From the NCBI GenBank assembly GCA_034670265.1, contig JAXMNU010000001.1, positions 248,001 to 312,000 of the forward strand: a stretch of 64,000 bases of DNA, read 5' to 3'. Source of the DNA: Halomarinibacterium sp034670265. Its GTDB lineage: Bacteria; Bacteroidota; Bacteroidia; Flavobacteriales; Flavobacteriaceae. The notes under the pieces were generated by a model that was given only the letters and a program-made list of their open reading frames with translations, made no database searches and was not told the origin of the DNA. A program made the translations under genes and the position numbers. Shown piece by piece: positions 34,178 to 42,884 of this stretch (positions are counted from its first letter, which is position 1; each line of letters begins with the position of its first letter).

Positions 34178-36955
34178 TTGGTCGAAACTGCTGTAGATAT
34201 TAAAAAAAGCATCCTTATTCAAGGAGCAAAATTACACAACCTTAAAAACATTACCGTTGCTATTCCACGGAACAAACTCGTGGTCATTACTGGGCTTTCT
34301 GGGAGCGGGAAATCAAGCTTGGCGTTCGATACTTTATATGCCGAAGGCCAACGACGCTATGTAGAAAGTCTTTCTTCGTATGCACGTCAGTTTTTAGGCA
34401 GACTCGATAAGCCTAAAGTGGATGCTATTAAAGGAATCGCTCCCGCCATTGCAATAGAACAGAAAGTGAATGCTACCAATCCGCGTTCGACCGTTGGAAC
34501 TTCCACAGAGATTTACGATTATCTCAAACTACTATACACCCGCATTGGTACAACCTATTCGCCTGTTTCAGGAAAAATTGTAAAAAAAGATACTGTAACG
34601 GATGTAGTTACTTACATCAAAACACTACCTGAAAACGAAAAACTCCTTCTCCTCGCTCCTATTCACTTAGAAGAAGGCAGAACGATGGAGAACAAGTTAA
34701 AAACGCTTGCCCAACAAGGATATGCCAGAGTGAAAATGGAAGAGAATGTAGTGAGGTTGGATGAATTAAAAGGGTCTTCTTTTCCGAAGAGCATTCAATT
34801 AGTTATTGACCGAGTCATTACCAAAAATGATGAAGATTTCTACAATCGTTTAGCAGATGCTATTCAAATTGCCTTTTTTGAAGGAAAAGGCGAATTATAT
34901 ATCGAGCATCTTTCCGATAGCACTCAAAAGGAATTCAACAACCGATTTGAAATCGATGGGATTTCCTTTATGGAACCCAATGTGCATCTTTTCAGTTTTA
35001 ATAATCCCTACGGAGCCTGTCCAACCTGCGAGGGCTATGGTAATGTTATTGGAATTGATGAGGATTTGGTGATTCCCAACACTGGACTTTCAGTGTATGA
35101 AAATGCAATTTTCCCTTGGCGCGGTGAAAGTATGGGTTGGTATCGAGATACATTGGTAAATAATGCCTATAAATTTGATTTTCCCATTCACAAACCTTGG
35201 TTTGAACTTACCGAAGAGCAGAAAAAATTAGTCTGGGAAGGCAATCAATATTTTGAAGGCTTAAACGATTTCTTTTCCTTTTTAGAATCGAAGAGTTATA
35301 AAATTCAGAATCGGGTTATGTTGTCACGCTACCGCGGAAAAACAAAATGTGTTACGTGTAAAGGCAAGCGATTACGACCAGAAGCGGGTTATGTAAAAAT
35401 AAACGGGAAATCGCTTCAAGAATTAGTAGAGCTTCCGCTAGATAAAGTAGCCGATTTCTTTAAAAACATAGAACTGAATAACTACGAGCAAACTGTTGCA
35501 AAACGACTACTCATAGAAATTAATAACCGACTTCGTTTTTTAATGGAAGTTGGACTAAGCTATCTCACCCTGAACAGAAAGAGTAATACTCTTTCGGGAG
35601 GGGAATCCCAACGAATTAATTTAGCCACTTCGTTGGGGAGTAGTTTAGTGGGGTCGATGTATATTCTCGATGAACCTAGCATTGGGTTGCACCCAAAAGA
35701 CACCGAACGATTGATTGGTGTATTAAAATCCCTACGCGATTTAGGAAACACAGTAATTGTCGTTGAGCACGACGAAGAAATTATGAAAGCTGCCGATGCC
35801 ATTATCGATATTGGTCCCGAAGCGGGAACCTTCGGGGGTGAAATAGTTGCTGAAGGTACATTTGAAGATATTCTGAAAAGCGATTCGCTGACTGCTAAAT
35901 ATTTAAATGGCGATATGGTGATTGAAGTTCCAGCCAAGCGACGTACATCAAAATCGGCCATTGAAGTGATTGGTGCACGCCACAATAATCTGAAGAATAT
36001 CGATGTTCGTTTCCCTTTAGGAGTTTTTACTGCCGTAACTGGTGTTTCAGGAAGTGGAAAAAGTACATTGGTAAAAAAGATTGTGTACCCTGCATTACTT
36101 CGTGAAATAGGAGGTTATGGTGAAAAACCTGGGCAATTTAGTGAACTGAAAGGAAACTTCAGCAGTATTAAAACCGTTGAATTTATTGATCAAAACCCTA
36201 TTGGGCGTTCGAGTCGGTCCAATCCGGTGACATATATTAAAGCATACGATGATATCCGAAATCTATTTTCATCCCAAAAACTTAGCGATATTCGTGGGTA
36301 CCAGGCGAAGCATTTTAGTTTTAATGTAGATGGAGGTCGTTGTGAAACCTGTAAAGGTGAAGGTGAAGTGACTATCGAAATGCAGTTTATGGCCGATGTT
36401 CATTTGGAGTGTGATACGTGTAATGGAAGACGTTTTAAAAAAGAAGTGTTGGAAGTACAATTTCACGAAAAAAATATCCACGATATACTTACAATGACCG
36501 TGGATGATGCCATTGCGTTCTTTTCACTTCATAACGAAACAAAGATTACCAATAAGCTACAACCACTTCAGGATGTAGGTTTGGGCTATGTGCAATTAGG
36601 GCAAAGCTCCTCTACCCTTTCTGGTGGTGAAGCGCAACGGATTAAATTAGCTTCCTTTTTAATAAAAGGAAATACCAAAGACAAAGCACTCTTTATTTTT
36701 GATGAGCCTACTACAGGACTTCACTTTCACGATATTCAAAAACTATTGGCATCCTTTTATGCACTATTGGATAAAGGTCACACCGTCATTGTGGTGGAGC
36801 ATAATTTGGACTTGATTAAATGTGCCGACCACATTATTGATTTAGGTCTTGAAGGTGGAGAAAAGGGTGGTGAGGTCATTGCTCAAGGTACTCCCGAAGA
36901 AATAGTGAAAAATACAAAATCGTATACTGCCAGCTATTTAAAGGAAAAAATTTAG
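34178..36955 (+). CDS. uvrA: Excinuclease ABC subunit A
   Basis: DNA-damage recognition ATPase of nucleotide excision repair. Two ABC cassettes: Walker A GLSGSGKSSLA (about 40-50) and GVSGSGKSTLV (about 628-638), signatures LSGGESQRINLA and LSGGEAQRIKLA, Walker B ILDEPSIGLH and IFDEPTTGLH. Zinc fingers: CPTCEGYG/CVTCKGKR and CETCKGEGEV...CDTCNGRRF. Length 925 is normal. The start is a TTG at 34178, since the upstream region is a promoter and no ATG precedes the conserved ILIQGAKLHNLKN; an ATT or later start cannot be excluded. Confidence 0.95.
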   Translation: MVETAVDIKKSILIQGAKLHNLKNITVAIPRNKLVVITGLSGSGKSSLAFDTLYAEGQRRYVESLSSYARQFLGRLDKPKVDAIKGIAPAIAIEQKVNATNPRSTVGTSTEIYDYLKLLYTRIGTTYSPVSGKIVKKDTVTDVVTYIKTLPENEKLLLLAPIHLEEGRTMENKLKTLAQQGYARVKMEENVVRLDELKGSSFPKSIQLVIDRVITKNDEDFYNRLADAIQIAFFEGKGELYIEHLSDSTQKEFNNRFEIDGISFMEPNVHLFSFNNPYGACPTCEGYGNVIGIDEDLVIPNTGLSVYENAIFPWRGESMGWYRDTLVNNAYKFDFPIHKPWFELTEEQKKLVWEGNQYFEGLNDFFSFLESKSYKIQNRVMLSRYRGKTKCVTCKGKRLRPEAGYVKINGKSLQELVELPLDKVADFFKNIELNNYEQTVAKRLLIEINNRLRFLMEVGLSYLTLNRKSNTLSGGESQRINLATSLGSSLVGSMYILDEPSIGLHPKDTERLIGVLKSLRDLGNTVIVVEHDEEIMKAADAIIDIGPEAGTFGGEIVAEGTFEDILKSDSLTAKYLNGDMVIEVPAKRRTSKSAIEVIGARHNNLKNIDVRFPLGVFTAVTGVSGSGKSTLVKKIVYPALLREIGGYGEKPGQFSELKGNFSSIKTVEFIDQNPIGRSSRSNPVTYIKAYDDIRNLFSSQKLSDIRGYQAKHFSFNVDGGRCETCKGEGEVTIEMQFMADVHLECDTCNGRRFKKEVLEVQFHEKNIHDILTMTVDDAIAFFSLHNETKITNKLQPLQDVGLGYVQLGQSSSTLSGGEAQRIKLASFLIKGNTKDKALFIFDEPTTGLHFHDIQKLLASFYALLDKGHTVIVVEHNLDLIKCADHIIDLGLEGGEKGGEVIAQGTPEEIVKNTKSYTASYLKEKI

Positions 36956-37002
36956 TTTAATTACTTTATCTTTAAGAAAACTTTAATACTAGCTAAAAAC
37001 TT

Positions 37003-37018
37003 TGGCACGCCAATTGTA
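37003..37018 (+). promoter_or_regulatory. Sigma-54-type promoter
   Basis: TGGCACGCCAATTGTA: TGGCAC, 5 bases, TTGTA, with GG and GT exactly 12 bases apart as in -24/-12 promoters (consensus TGGCAC-N5-TTGCW). One mismatch at the -12 C. Start would be near 37028. Confidence 0.55.
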
Positions 37019-37027
37019 TTATGTATA

Positions 37028-37142
37028 GCAGTTGCAGTTTTAGTTAACGTTCACTGCAGCGACTTAAAAAAATATAGTTTTTTGGTTGGTTAGTTTTTTA
37101 ATTACCCGTCGTAAGTTCTCAAGACTTCGGCGGGTTTTTATT
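37028..37142 (+). ncRNA. Candidate sigma-54-driven small RNA
   Basis: The stretch between the sigma-54-like promoter and the terminator at 37104-37142 is about 115 bases, has no start codon followed by a meaningful frame, and carries the 17-base GGTTGGTT repeat at 37078-37094. The ends are estimates. It could also be a leader with an attenuator for the gene at 37340. Confidence 0.35.
37104..37142 (+). terminator. Rho-independent terminator in the uvrA downstream region
   Basis: Stem ACCCGTCG + AAGT / ACTT + CGGCGGGT (37104-37135, one G-T pair and one bulge), 7-base loop, then TTTTTATTTTAT. Confidence 0.75.
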
Positions 37143-37217
37143 TTATAGCTCATTCTAATTCGCCCTTTTTACTTTACTCCATTCGAAAACTCCTTTAAAA
37201 TCAATGGTTTTCATTTT

Positions 37218-37233
37218 TGGCACGGTCGTTGGT
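37218..37233 (+). promoter_or_regulatory. Second sigma-54-like promoter
   Basis: TGGCAC, 5 bases (GGTCG), TTGGT, with the two GG pairs 12 bases apart. The -12 C is G here, so the match is weaker than at 37003. It would start transcription about 95 bases before the ATG at 37340. Confidence 0.45.
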
Positions 37234-37283
37234 TATTTAAAACTGTACACGGCAACCAAAAAAGAATGCAAGTACAAACCCTC

Positions 37284-37322
37284 CCTGTCGCTGTCATTGA
37301 GCGAAGTCGAAATGCAGACAGG
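37284..37322. repeat. Hairpin with a dispersed 20-base repeat
   Basis: CCTGTC (37284-37289) pairs with GACAGG (37317-37322). Inside, CATTGAGCGAAGTCGAAATG (37295-37314) recurs as its reverse complement with one change at 45958-45977. Confidence 0.65.
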
Positions 37323-37339
37323 CTTTAAAAATTAAGATT

Positions 37340-38563
37340 ATGAAAAAAGTAACAGCACTCGTACTCGGACTCTTCGCAGCAGTCTTTTCAGTAAACGCTG
37401 CCAGCGAAAATGCAAACCATTTTAATGGAAGTTTAAACAATGGCCAATCCTACATTTTTGTGGAAGGTGGCGTAGAGTTTTCAGTATTTCCAGATGGTCA
37501 ATTTGACTTTGTTTACGTAGGACCTAATCAAGGTAGCAATGTAAACGTAAGCATTAACTCTCCTAATGTAAGTATCTCTTACAACTCAGGATATAATTAT
37601 GATGCTTATGTACAGTACGATGATTATGGTGCTGTAATACAAGTAGAAGAAGTTCCTATTTATTATGACGAGTTTGGACGAATCGTTCAGGCTGGAAGTG
37701 TGGAAATTCGATATACCAACAGGCGTATTGTACGTGTAGGCGGAATGCACATTTATTATAATCATTATGGTTATTACTCACACTATACTGGTTTTATAAG
37801 CCCTTGGTATACTACGTATGTATATCGCCCTTGGCACGTATATTATGCAAGACCATTTTATAGTCACTGTATTGTATATGATTATCCATACCGAAGATAT
37901 TATAGTCCTGTGAGATATTCATATCACCACCACAGAGATTACTATCGAAGAGGATTCAAAAACTACAGAAACGGACGTAGAGATTTTGCTCGTGTAGGAA
38001 GTAGAGTTCACTATAAAGATGGAAGAACAGCTGTAAATAGAGATTATAAGCCTAACCGTGAAAATTCAGCGGCACGCTATAACAAAAGAAAAGATAGAGA
38101 TGGAATTGCAAGTAATACTAGACCTAGTAATACTAACAAAGGAAGACCTGTAACAACAAACTCTCGTCCAAAAGTGGATAAAGAGAATAAAGGTCGCCCA
38201 ACAATAAACCGTGGAAACCCTTCTAATACAAGACCAAAATACGATGGTAATGTATCGAGAGAAAATCCAAAAGTAGATAGAACAAAACCTAGCTACAATG
38301 GTAATTCCTCAAAAGGAAGACCTAATACAACTACCACACGTCCTAAAGTAACAAAGGAGTATGGTAAAAGTCGTCCAACTGTGAATCGTGGCAAACCTTC
38401 TACGTATGCAAAACCAAAGGCAAGTAGATCAAAGCCTACGGTAACTCAAAGAGAGGCTACTGTAAAACGAAGTACAAATAAAAGCACACGATCTACTACA
38501 AGTAGTAGAAAGACCACTACTTCTAATTCAAGAAGTACCGTACAAAAAAGAGGTCGCGGATAA
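37340..38563 (+). CDS. Exported Tyr/Arg-rich low-complexity protein
   Basis: Signal peptide MKKVTALVLGLFAAVFSVNAA. An acidic beta-rich part (about 25-130) is followed by a Tyr/His/Arg-rich centre (about 135-215: YYNHYGYYSHY, YSYHHHRDYYRRG) and a long basic Arg/Lys/Asn/Pro/Thr/Ser tail. In the tail a unit of about 26 residues begins at residue 275 (SRPKVDKENKGRPTINRG) and again at 333 (TRPKVTKEYGKSRPTVNRG). The predicted charge is strongly positive, so it should stick to envelope polymers or nucleic acid. It lies behind sigma-54-like promoters. No function known to me. Confidence 0.78.
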   Translation: MKKVTALVLGLFAAVFSVNAASENANHFNGSLNNGQSYIFVEGGVEFSVFPDGQFDFVYVGPNQGSNVNVSINSPNVSISYNSGYNYDAYVQYDDYGAVIQVEEVPIYYDEFGRIVQAGSVEIRYTNRRIVRVGGMHIYYNHYGYYSHYTGFISPWYTTYVYRPWHVYYARPFYSHCIVYDYPYRRYYSPVRYSYHHHRDYYRRGFKNYRNGRRDFARVGSRVHYKDGRTAVNRDYKPNRENSAARYNKRKDRDGIASNTRPSNTNKGRPVTTNSRPKVDKENKGRPTINRGNPSNTRPKYDGNVSRENPKVDRTKPSYNGNSSKGRPNTTTTRPKVTKEYGKSRPTVNRGKPSTYAKPKASRSKPTVTQREATVKRSTNKSTRSTTSSRKTTTSNSRSTVQKRGRG

Positions 38564-38566
38564 AGA

Positions 38567-38630
38567 TTTTTTGGTTGGTTAGTGAGAAACCCTCGCCGAA
38601 GCTTCATAGCCTAGGTGGGGGTTTCGCTTT
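38567..38630 (+). terminator. 17-base repeat plus terminator hairpin
   Basis: TTTTTTGGTTGGTTAGT (38567-38583) is identical to 37078-37094. It is followed by an imperfect stem GAAACCCTCGCC / GGTGGGGGTTTC (38586-38625) and a T-run, between convergent genes. Confidence 0.6.
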
Positions 38631-39914
38631 TTAACTATTTTTAATTAACGTAGCCATCCTTTTGGTAAGCGATTTTCGGCTAAAGGAATCAATGTTCGAA
38701 GTAATCGCTGTAAGCTTCCCATTTTTGTAGGCATTGTATTTTTCTACAATAGATTGCTTTAATGTAACGCCATCATTATAAGTGAAGTACTCCCCTGCTT
38801 CCGTTTCTTTTAAAATACCTTCAACATCACTTTTCTCTGGGCCTATGGCAAGAATGGGGCGCTTGGAACGCAGATATTCAAAGATTTTTCCAGGAATTAT
38901 AGCAGCTGTTTCTTCTTTGTTCATTTCAATTAACAGTAACACCTGTGCACTATTCTGAAAGGAAATAGCTTCTTGATGAGATACATATCCAGGCAATATT
39001 ACATTTTCAAAAAGATTGTATTTCTGAATTTCTTCTTTTATCTCTTTGGAAACTAAACCCACCATTTTAACTTCTAAATCTTCTGAAAATCCTTCCATTT
39101 CATTCTTTAATTCTGAAAGGACTTTCCATAAAACTTTAGGATTTCGATTGCTTAACAACGAACCAATATGCACCAAACTAAATTTTGAATCTAATACTAC
39201 TTCTTTATTTTCTGAAGTATCAAATCCGTTAGTAATTACTTCAATTGGTTTTGATGTGAGCTTTTTAAAATCTTGTTGCGTAGTAGGACTCGTAACCACT
39301 ATGCTATCTGCAGCTTGTAAAACTTTCTTTTCTAACCTTTTGTGCTTTCTTTGAGCCGATGTACTCAACCTAAGGGACTTGTGATAATGAATGGTTGTCC
39401 AGGGGTCTCTAAAGTCGGCTATCCATTTTAGTTGTAATCGTTCTTTTAATTCCATTCCAATTAAATGAAGACTATGCGGTGGGCCTGTTGTGATAATGGT
39501 ATCAATGTCTTTATTTTCTGAAAGGTATTTCTCTAAAAAATCCACCGAAGGTGCAACCCAACCAATTCTTGCATCTGGAATAAAAAGGTTTCCACGAGCA
39601 TACAAAAGCAGTTTTTCTATTACCGATGGTTTTTTTTCATCAATGATACCGCTACTTATTTTTTTGGTTTTCTTTTTGGAAAGCAGCTTCGCATATTTAT
39701 AAGGTTCTTTTATTGGGTGCTTAATGATTTCCACTCCTTTGGGAACTTCAGCAAATAAGCTTTCATCTAAGATAGGATAATGTGGGTTTTTGGGAATAAA
39801 TAAAACAGGTTCAATCTCAAAATCTCGAAAATACTTCACAAATTTTAGCCATCGTTGCACTCCAGGTCCTCCAGCTGGCGGCCAGTAGTAACAAATGATG
39901 AGCACGCGTTTCAT
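38631..39914 (-). CDS. Glycosyltransferase, GT4-like
   Basis: 427 residues. The start ICYYWPPAGGPGVQRWLKF is the N-terminal GT-B nucleotide-free domain of the family, with a donor-binding half containing LVHIGSLLSNRNP and the EFLYLRSKRPILAIGP-like segment (KIFEYLRSKRPILAIGPEKSDV). Cytosolic or membrane-associated, acting in surface polysaccharide synthesis. Starts 1 base after the YfhO-type gene ends, so one transcript. Confidence 0.88.
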   Translation of the reverse strand: MKRVLIICYYWPPAGGPGVQRWLKFVKYFRDFEIEPVLFIPKNPHYPILDESLFAEVPKGVEIIKHPIKEPYKYAKLLSKKKTKKISSGIIDEKKPSVIEKLLLYARGNLFIPDARIGWVAPSVDFLEKYLSENKDIDTIITTGPPHSLHLIGMELKERLQLKWIADFRDPWTTIHYHKSLRLSTSAQRKHKRLEKKVLQAADSIVVTSPTTQQDFKKLTSKPIEVITNGFDTSENKEVVLDSKFSLVHIGSLLSNRNPKVLWKVLSELKNEMEGFSEDLEVKMVGLVSKEIKEEIQKYNLFENVILPGYVSHQEAISFQNSAQVLLLIEMNKEETAAIIPGKIFEYLRSKRPILAIGPEKSDVEGILKETEAGEYFTYNDGVTLKQSIVEKYNAYKNGKLTAITSNIDSFSRKSLTKRMATLIKNS

Positions 39915-39915
39915 A

Positions 39916-42357
39916 TTAAGCTTCTTTTACAGATTTAGATTTCCGCCACTGAAAAAATAGTCCTCCAACAATAAGGATTAACAATAGTATAAAACTGATT
40001 AAACTATAGGTACTCCCTTTTGAAATAACTTCGGGTTCAAATTTAAATTCGATGGTATGCACTCCAGCCGGAATCACCATCGCTCTAAGCACATAATTTG
40101 CTCTAAAGTGCTCAGCTGGCTCACCATCAATAAATGCATTCCATCCTTTGGGGTAATACACTTCAGAAAAAATGGCTAATTGATCTGATTCTGTTGAGGT
40201 TTCATACACAAGTCTATTGGGTTTGTGTAATGTAATATCAATCGTTGCCAAAGAATCACGAACCACATCTTTTACAGGAATTTTATCTAAATAGTCTTTA
40301 TGAATCACCGCTATTTTTTTGGTGTCTAGACTATCCAAATTCAATATTTCTTCATTGGCATTATTGGCTGGCATCACCCCTTCTACAAACCAAGCGGGAC
40401 CATTTGCATACGGATTTTCCTGAACTCCCATGCCACCCTTTTTATCTGGGACGAGAATGTACTTAACATTCATCATACTAAGAATCTCAATATTTCCTCT
40501 GTCCAGATAGAAGTCATTCAAATCTCGCATTCTACCCATTTTAGCGGCATGATAACCCCCTAAAGCATTATAAAAGAAACTCGCGCGACCGCTGTTAAAG
40601 GCATCCGTTGTAGCATCATACACTCTAAAATAATCTGTGTCTTTTTGAATTTCAGAATCCCCCTCAGTCATTTGAAACGGTTGCTCCATGATTCTCTTGG
40701 AAACAAAATCATCGCTATTAACATAGCGTTTATTGACGCCCACCAAATCGATAACGACCAGTAAAGCTAAAGCAGCAACGGCCCACGTTTCTTTTATTTT
40801 TTTCTGAAGTAATAACCATAATGCTCCAGCTGTAACCAACACAAAAATTAAGGAACGAATGGCATCCATTGTAAAAAGACTCATTCTGTCTGCTCTTATC
40901 GCATCGACAAACTCCATCCCCATTTCATCAATAAAAAACGAATCATACGGACTTGAAAAATTGAATAATAAAGACTTTCCTAAAAGAAAAATGATCCCCA
41001 ATCCTCCTACAATATAGGTGCTGAATAGTAATGCCTTCTTCTTTTTTTCTTTTGAATTAACATCATTAAAAAATTGGTGAAGTCCTACAACGGCTATAAT
41101 GGGCATTATCAATTCTATAATCACTTGAATGGAAGAAACCGCCCGAAACTTATTATATAATGGAATATAGTTAATGAAAAACTCGGTTAAAAACTTAAAA
41201 TTATCACCCCACGATAGAAGCAAACTTAACAATAGCCCCGAAACAGCCCACCATTTTAATCTTCCTCTAATTAAAAACAGCCCAATAACTGCCAAAAAGA
41301 TAACGACAGCGCCAATATAGGCAGGTGCTGCGACAATGGGTTGCTCTCCCCAATACATTGGGATTTGATTTAAAATCTGATTGGCTTCCTGTTGATTGGC
41401 TCCCATTTTTAGGAGTTCATTTATGGTTTCAGAATCTTCTGGAAAGGCTTCAGAAGTGCCTCCTCCCATAAAACGGGGAATGAAAAGGTTAAAACTTTCT
41501 GCTATTCCGTAGCTATATTCTGTAATATATCCATAATCTAATCCGTCTGTAGAAACCTTTTGAGAACCATCCGGATTGATGGTTAACTCACTTTTTCCAC
41601 GGGTAGAAACATCGGCGTACTCCTTCGTTGCCATTAAATTAGTACTGTTTAAACCCAGAGCCAATATCACGGCAACAATCATTATTCCAACCGATTTAAA
41701 AAAATGCGGAAGCATCTTCTTTTTGTAGGCATCGATTAAATAGGCAATTCCCAAACACACCACGAGTAGAAATAAATAGTAGGTCATTTGAAAATGATTC
41801 GCTACCAATTCCAGTCCCATGGCAACGGTTGTTAACAAAAATCCTTGTAAATAGTTACCTCGGAATGTGAGTATTATTCCGCTTAAAACTAAGGGCATAT
41901 AAGCAATAGCGTGTGCTTTTGCATTGTGTCCAACTCCCAAAATAATAATGAGATAGGTCGAAAATCCAAAGGCTAAAGCGCCTAAAAATGCCAGTTTATA
42001 GTCAATTTTCATGACCATAAACAAGATGTACATTCCTATAAAGTAGAGAAATAAATAATCGGCGGGACGCGGTAAAAACCGAAGCGTTAAATCTAATTTT
42101 TTAATATAATTGTGCGGATACTGGGCTCCAAGCTGATAGGTTGGCATTCCGCCAAAGGCTCCATTGGTCCAATAAGTTTCCTCCCCTGTTTGCTTTCGGA
42201 AATCATTGTGCTGCTTCGCCATTCCAGTATACTGCACAATATCACTCTGAAAAATGGTCTTTCCTTTTAGAACAGGACTGAAATAGGCCAAGGAAGCAAT
42301 AATAAATAAAACAACAACGACTAAATGCGGAATAAATCGCTTGAAATTAAAAGCCAT
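39916..42357 (-). CDS. YfhO-type multi-spanning membrane protein
   Basis: 813 residues with about twelve membrane segments, one at the N-terminus (about 11-30), clusters at 95-200, 220-240, 340-400 and 430-540, and a last one near the end (about 783-803). The extracytoplasmic C-terminal part contains the YfhO segment YYPKGWNAFIDGEPAEHFRANYVLRA. In Gram-positives YfhO glycosylates lipoteichoic acid; in Bacteroidota the substrate is unknown, but the adjoining glycosyltransferase supports a role in envelope sugar transfer. Confidence 0.88.
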   Translation of the reverse strand: MAFNFKRFIPHLVVVVLFIIASLAYFSPVLKGKTIFQSDIVQYTGMAKQHNDFRKQTGEETYWTNGAFGGMPTYQLGAQYPHNYIKKLDLTLRFLPRPADYLFLYFIGMYILFMVMKIDYKLAFLGALAFGFSTYLIIILGVGHNAKAHAIAYMPLVLSGIILTFRGNYLQGFLLTTVAMGLELVANHFQMTYYLFLLVVCLGIAYLIDAYKKKMLPHFFKSVGIMIVAVILALGLNSTNLMATKEYADVSTRGKSELTINPDGSQKVSTDGLDYGYITEYSYGIAESFNLFIPRFMGGGTSEAFPEDSETINELLKMGANQQEANQILNQIPMYWGEQPIVAAPAYIGAVVIFLAVIGLFLIRGRLKWWAVSGLLLSLLLSWGDNFKFLTEFFINYIPLYNKFRAVSSIQVIIELIMPIIAVVGLHQFFNDVNSKEKKKKALLFSTYIVGGLGIIFLLGKSLLFNFSSPYDSFFIDEMGMEFVDAIRADRMSLFTMDAIRSLIFVLVTAGALWLLLQKKIKETWAVAALALLVVIDLVGVNKRYVNSDDFVSKRIMEQPFQMTEGDSEIQKDTDYFRVYDATTDAFNSGRASFFYNALGGYHAAKMGRMRDLNDFYLDRGNIEILSMMNVKYILVPDKKGGMGVQENPYANGPAWFVEGVMPANNANEEILNLDSLDTKKIAVIHKDYLDKIPVKDVVRDSLATIDITLHKPNRLVYETSTESDQLAIFSEVYYPKGWNAFIDGEPAEHFRANYVLRAMVIPAGVHTIEFKFEPEVISKGSTYSLISFILLLILIVGGLFFQWRKSKSVKEA

Positions 42358-42433
42358 AAAAGGATTTTTTAGTACTTGGGGAAATTATAAAAAATATCGC
42401 GATGTAGATGAAAAAGGTGGTAGAAATTAGCTA

Positions 42434-42697
42434 TTATTCTACTTCTTCAAAATCGATGTACTCACCCACTACTTTTTTAGCCTTTGGGTTTTTGTTTGAG
42501 GTTTTATGCACCTTAGTACTTTCGTCGGTATTGGTTTGGTTTGGCTGAAAGGGATTTTGTCCAAAAGCACTTTCAAACCGTTGGTTCACTTTTTTGGCTA
42601 AAAAACGAAGTAAAAATGGTTTTGCAAGTCTTAAGATAATCTTTAGTCCAAGATATACCAAAAGGATAATTAAAACCGTTTTCAGAAAAGAAATCAT
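42434..42697 (-). CDS. DUF4834 family protein
   Basis: 87 residues: one N-terminal membrane segment (about 5-20), a basic helix (LAKPFLLRFLAKKVNQRF) and a polar tail ending VVGEYIDFEEVE, which matches the Bacteroidota DUF4834 family. It lies in the same direction as the YfhO gene, 76 bases upstream. Function unknown. Confidence 0.8.
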   Translation of the reverse strand: MISFLKTVLIILLVYLGLKIILRLAKPFLLRFLAKKVNQRFESAFGQNPFQPNQTNTDESTKVHKTSNKNPKAKKVVGEYIDFEEVE

Positions 42698-42859
42698 TAT
42701 AAAGGTTTAAGGTTTAAGGTCTAGGGTATAAGGTAATAATAAAACAATAATAGAAAATAACCTATCACCCATTGTCTATTACCTTTAACCCATTAACAAA
42801 AGTACACATTGTAATATAAAAAGTGTAATTTGAACTATTAAATAAATGATAAAATCTTA

Positions 42860-42867
42860 TATCTTTG
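42860..42867 (+). promoter_or_regulatory. -7 element before the 42885 gene
   Basis: TATCTTTG, exact TAnnTTTG. It lies downstream of the first in-frame ATG (42846) and 17 bases before the ATG at 42885, so it decides the start. Confidence 0.55.
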
Positions 42868-42884
42868 GCTTAAACCTAAACTCT

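Larger units (their letters stand above)
36956..37339. other. 384-base noncoding region with two sigma-54-like promoters
   Basis: Between uvrA and the secreted-protein gene there is no open frame. It contains, in order: a sigma-54-type -24/-12 element at 37003, a 17-base sequence repeated at 38567, a strong terminator at 37104, a second sigma-54-like element at 37218, and a hairpin carrying a dispersed repeat at 37284-37322. This is the densest noncoding stretch in the window. Confidence 0.6.

Noticed and set aside
37340..38563. Tail repeats as a CRISPR-like or mobile repeat
   Set aside because: The repeats are in-frame protein repeats of diverging sequence, with no constant spacer pattern.
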